This document shows, piece after piece, positions 62,983-64,000 of a stretch of 64,000 nt of DNA. The position numbers and the translations under genes are program-made. Source of the DNA: Arthrobacter globiformis NBRC 12137 (GTDB taxonomy: Bacteria > Actinomycetota > Actinomycetes > Actinomycetales > Micrococcaceae); NCBI RefSeq assembly GCF_000238915.1, contig NZ_BAEG01000074.1, forward strand, positions 1 to 64,000, read 5' to 3'. The notes beneath the pieces are model-generated. The model saw nothing but the letters and a program-made list of their open reading frames with translations, was not told where the DNA came from and did not search any database. Every line of letters begins with the position of its first letter. Position 1 is the first letter of the stretch.

Positions 62983-64000
62983 GTGTCTGATAATTCCGCA
63001 ATTGTCATCGAGGAACCAAGAACCGACGACCGCAGCATGCTCGCCAGAGCCCGCCGCATTGTCGTCAAGGTCGGATCGTCGTCGCTCACAAGCATCAAGG
63101 GCGGAATTTCCGAAGAGGCGTTGATCGAACTCTCCAATGCGCTGGCCGCCAAGAGCAACGAGGGCACCGAAATCATTCTGGTCTCCTCCGGTGCCATCTC
63201 CGCGGGGCTGGCACCTCTGGGCCTTATCAAGCGCCCGCGCGACCTGGCAACGCAGCAGGCCGCAGCCAGCGTTGGGCAGGGCTTGCTCATGGCCCGCTAC
63301 ACGCACGCCTTCGCGGCGCACGGCGTGACCGTGAGCCAGGTGCTGCTGACCGCGGATGACCTGATGCGGCGCAGCCACCACCAGAATGCGTTCCGGGCAT
63401 TGAACCGTCTGCTGAATCTGGGCGTGGTTCCCGTGGTCAACGAGAACGACACCGTCGCCACGCACAAGATCCGCTTCGGCGACAACGACCGGCTCTCGGC
63501 CCTCGTGGCCCACCTGGTCCGTGCCGATGCGCTGGTGCTGCTTTCCGACGTCGATTCCCTTTACGACGGCCCGCCCGCAAAGGGAGCCAAGCGGATCCCG
63601 CAGGTGGACGGCCCCCAGGACCTGGAAGGCGTCAACATCGGCACCCCGGGCAAGGCCGGCGTCGGCACCGGCGGCATGCAGACCAAGGTCGAGGCCGCCA
63701 CGATGGCGGCCGACTCGGGTATTCCCGCCCTCGTCACGTCGACGGCCAACGCGGCCGCCGCCCTGGCCGGCGAAGACGTGGGAACGTGGTTCTCCGTCAA
63801 CAGCGGCCGCAAGTCCGTGCGCATGATGTGGCTCGCCCACCTGGCGCACGTGCAGGGCCGCCTGCTTCTCGACGACGGCGCAGTGACCGCCGTCCGGGAC
63901 CATGGCGCCTCGCTGCTGCCGGCCGGTATTACGTCAGTTGAAGGCCACTTTGAATCGGGCGACGCCGTCGAAATGGTGGCGCCCGACGGCACCGTCATCG
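62983..64000 (+). CDS. proB: Glutamate 5-kinase (partial, cut by the window end)
   Basis: First step of proline synthesis. Amino-acid kinase domain: VVKVGSSSLT, LVSSGAISAGL, NENDTVATHKIRFGDNDRLSALVA, TGGMQTKVEAATMAADSGI; then the start of the PUA domain (GRLLLDDGAVTAVRDHGASLLPAGITSVEG). The start GTG at 62983 has GAGGAGTGA upstream; the in-frame ATG at 62962 is an alternative. The C-terminus is outside the window. Confidence 0.96.
   Translation, partial: MSDNSAIVIEEPRTDDRSMLARARRIVVKVGSSSLTSIKGGISEEALIELSNALAAKSNEGTEIILVSSGAISAGLAPLGLIKRPRDLATQQAAASVGQGLLMARYTHAFAAHGVTVSQVLLTADDLMRRSHHQNAFRALNRLLNLGVVPVVNENDTVATHKIRFGDNDRLSALVAHLVRADALVLLSDVDSLYDGPPAKGAKRIPQVDGPQDLEGVNIGTPGKAGVGTGGMQTKVEAATMAADSGIPALVTSTANAAAALAGEDVGTWFSVNSGRKSVRMMWLAHLAHVQGRLLLDDGAVTAVRDHGASLLPAGITSVEGHFESGDAVEMVAPDGTVI

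Noticed and set aside
1..64000. CRISPR arrays, insertion sequences, prophage or defence islands
   Set aside because: No regularly spaced repeats, transposase, integrase, cas or toxin-antitoxin-like genes were seen; the window is core chromosome.

Overview
This is a high-GC (roughly two-thirds G+C), gene-dense actinobacterial chromosome segment with frequent GTG starts and almost no long intergenic gaps. Actinobacterial marker genes (two adjacent clpP genes, a clpX-linked mycothiol-type DsbA protein, MptB-type mannosyltransferase, an Rne/Rng RNase with a very long Ala/Glu-rich N-terminus, an ileS T-box of the translational type) and overall protein style point to the Micrococcales, most probably Arthrobacter/Pseudarthrobacter or a close relative. 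The genus is inferred from remembered protein sequences, not from a search. I see no rRNA operon, no phage or IS element and no CRISPR array.

Layout. 0-9.3 kb: a GntR regulator divergent from gnd (6-phosphogluconate dehydrogenase), an SDR, the cysK-cysE cysteine pair, msrA, a Nif3-like protein with a zinc-ribbon-like coiled-coil protein, yaaA and a Tat/lipoprotein esterase. 9.35-13.9 kb: rnpB (RNase P RNA), a long-form gap gene behind a CRP/GlxR-like site and a leader hairpin, a frameshifted HNH nuclease gene, def and tRNA-His. 14-17.8 kb: orn, mptB, and a GNAT (frameshifted) plus AlkD-like pair. 17.8-22.4 kb: a LacI regulator divergent from a three-gene sugar-catabolic operon (Gfo/Idh/MocA oxidoreductase, DUF993 protein, sugar isomerase/epimerase with a frameshift) with two LacI-type operators in between. 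22.4-30.4 kb: a frameshifted SRPBCC gene, a LapA-like protein, tRNA-Arg, ssb, a lipoprotein, ettA, tesB, a truncated globin, an MscS channel and an OsmC protein.

30.4-64 kb is a housekeeping block whose gene content resembles the Mycobacterium tuberculosis Rv2439c-Rv2467 region as I remember it: pepN, rpiB, nei1-type glycosylase, an AlkZ-like protein, two tRNAs, tig, clpP1, clpP2, clpX, a mycothiol-type DsbA, valS, an insertion of DUF488, SDR and EEP-hydrolase genes, ileS, folC, a DUF4233 protein, ndk, a VKOR protein, rne, thiD-tenA, rplU, rpmA, obgE and a truncated proB. Trigger factor, ClpP1P2 and ClpX form a protein-quality-control run; ileS-folC-DUF4233-ndk look like one transcription unit; rplU-rpmA-obgE-proB is the usual ribosome/GTPase/proline run.

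The most informative content is regulatory: an Ile T-box whose downstream hairpin masks the ileS Shine-Dalgarno sequence, a TPP riboswitch so close to thiD-tenA that its P1 stem covers the apparent start codon, a ClgR-like operator before clpP1, a CRP/GlxR-like site before gap, and paired LacI operators. There are also a palindromic repeat element after ndk, an AT-richer hairpin-rich region before valS, and four frameshifted accessory genes within 10 kb. I found no convincing new multi-gene system; the best candidates for new biology are the LacI/DUF993 operon, the structured region near 42.6 kb and the Cys-to-Ser zinc-ribbon protein.
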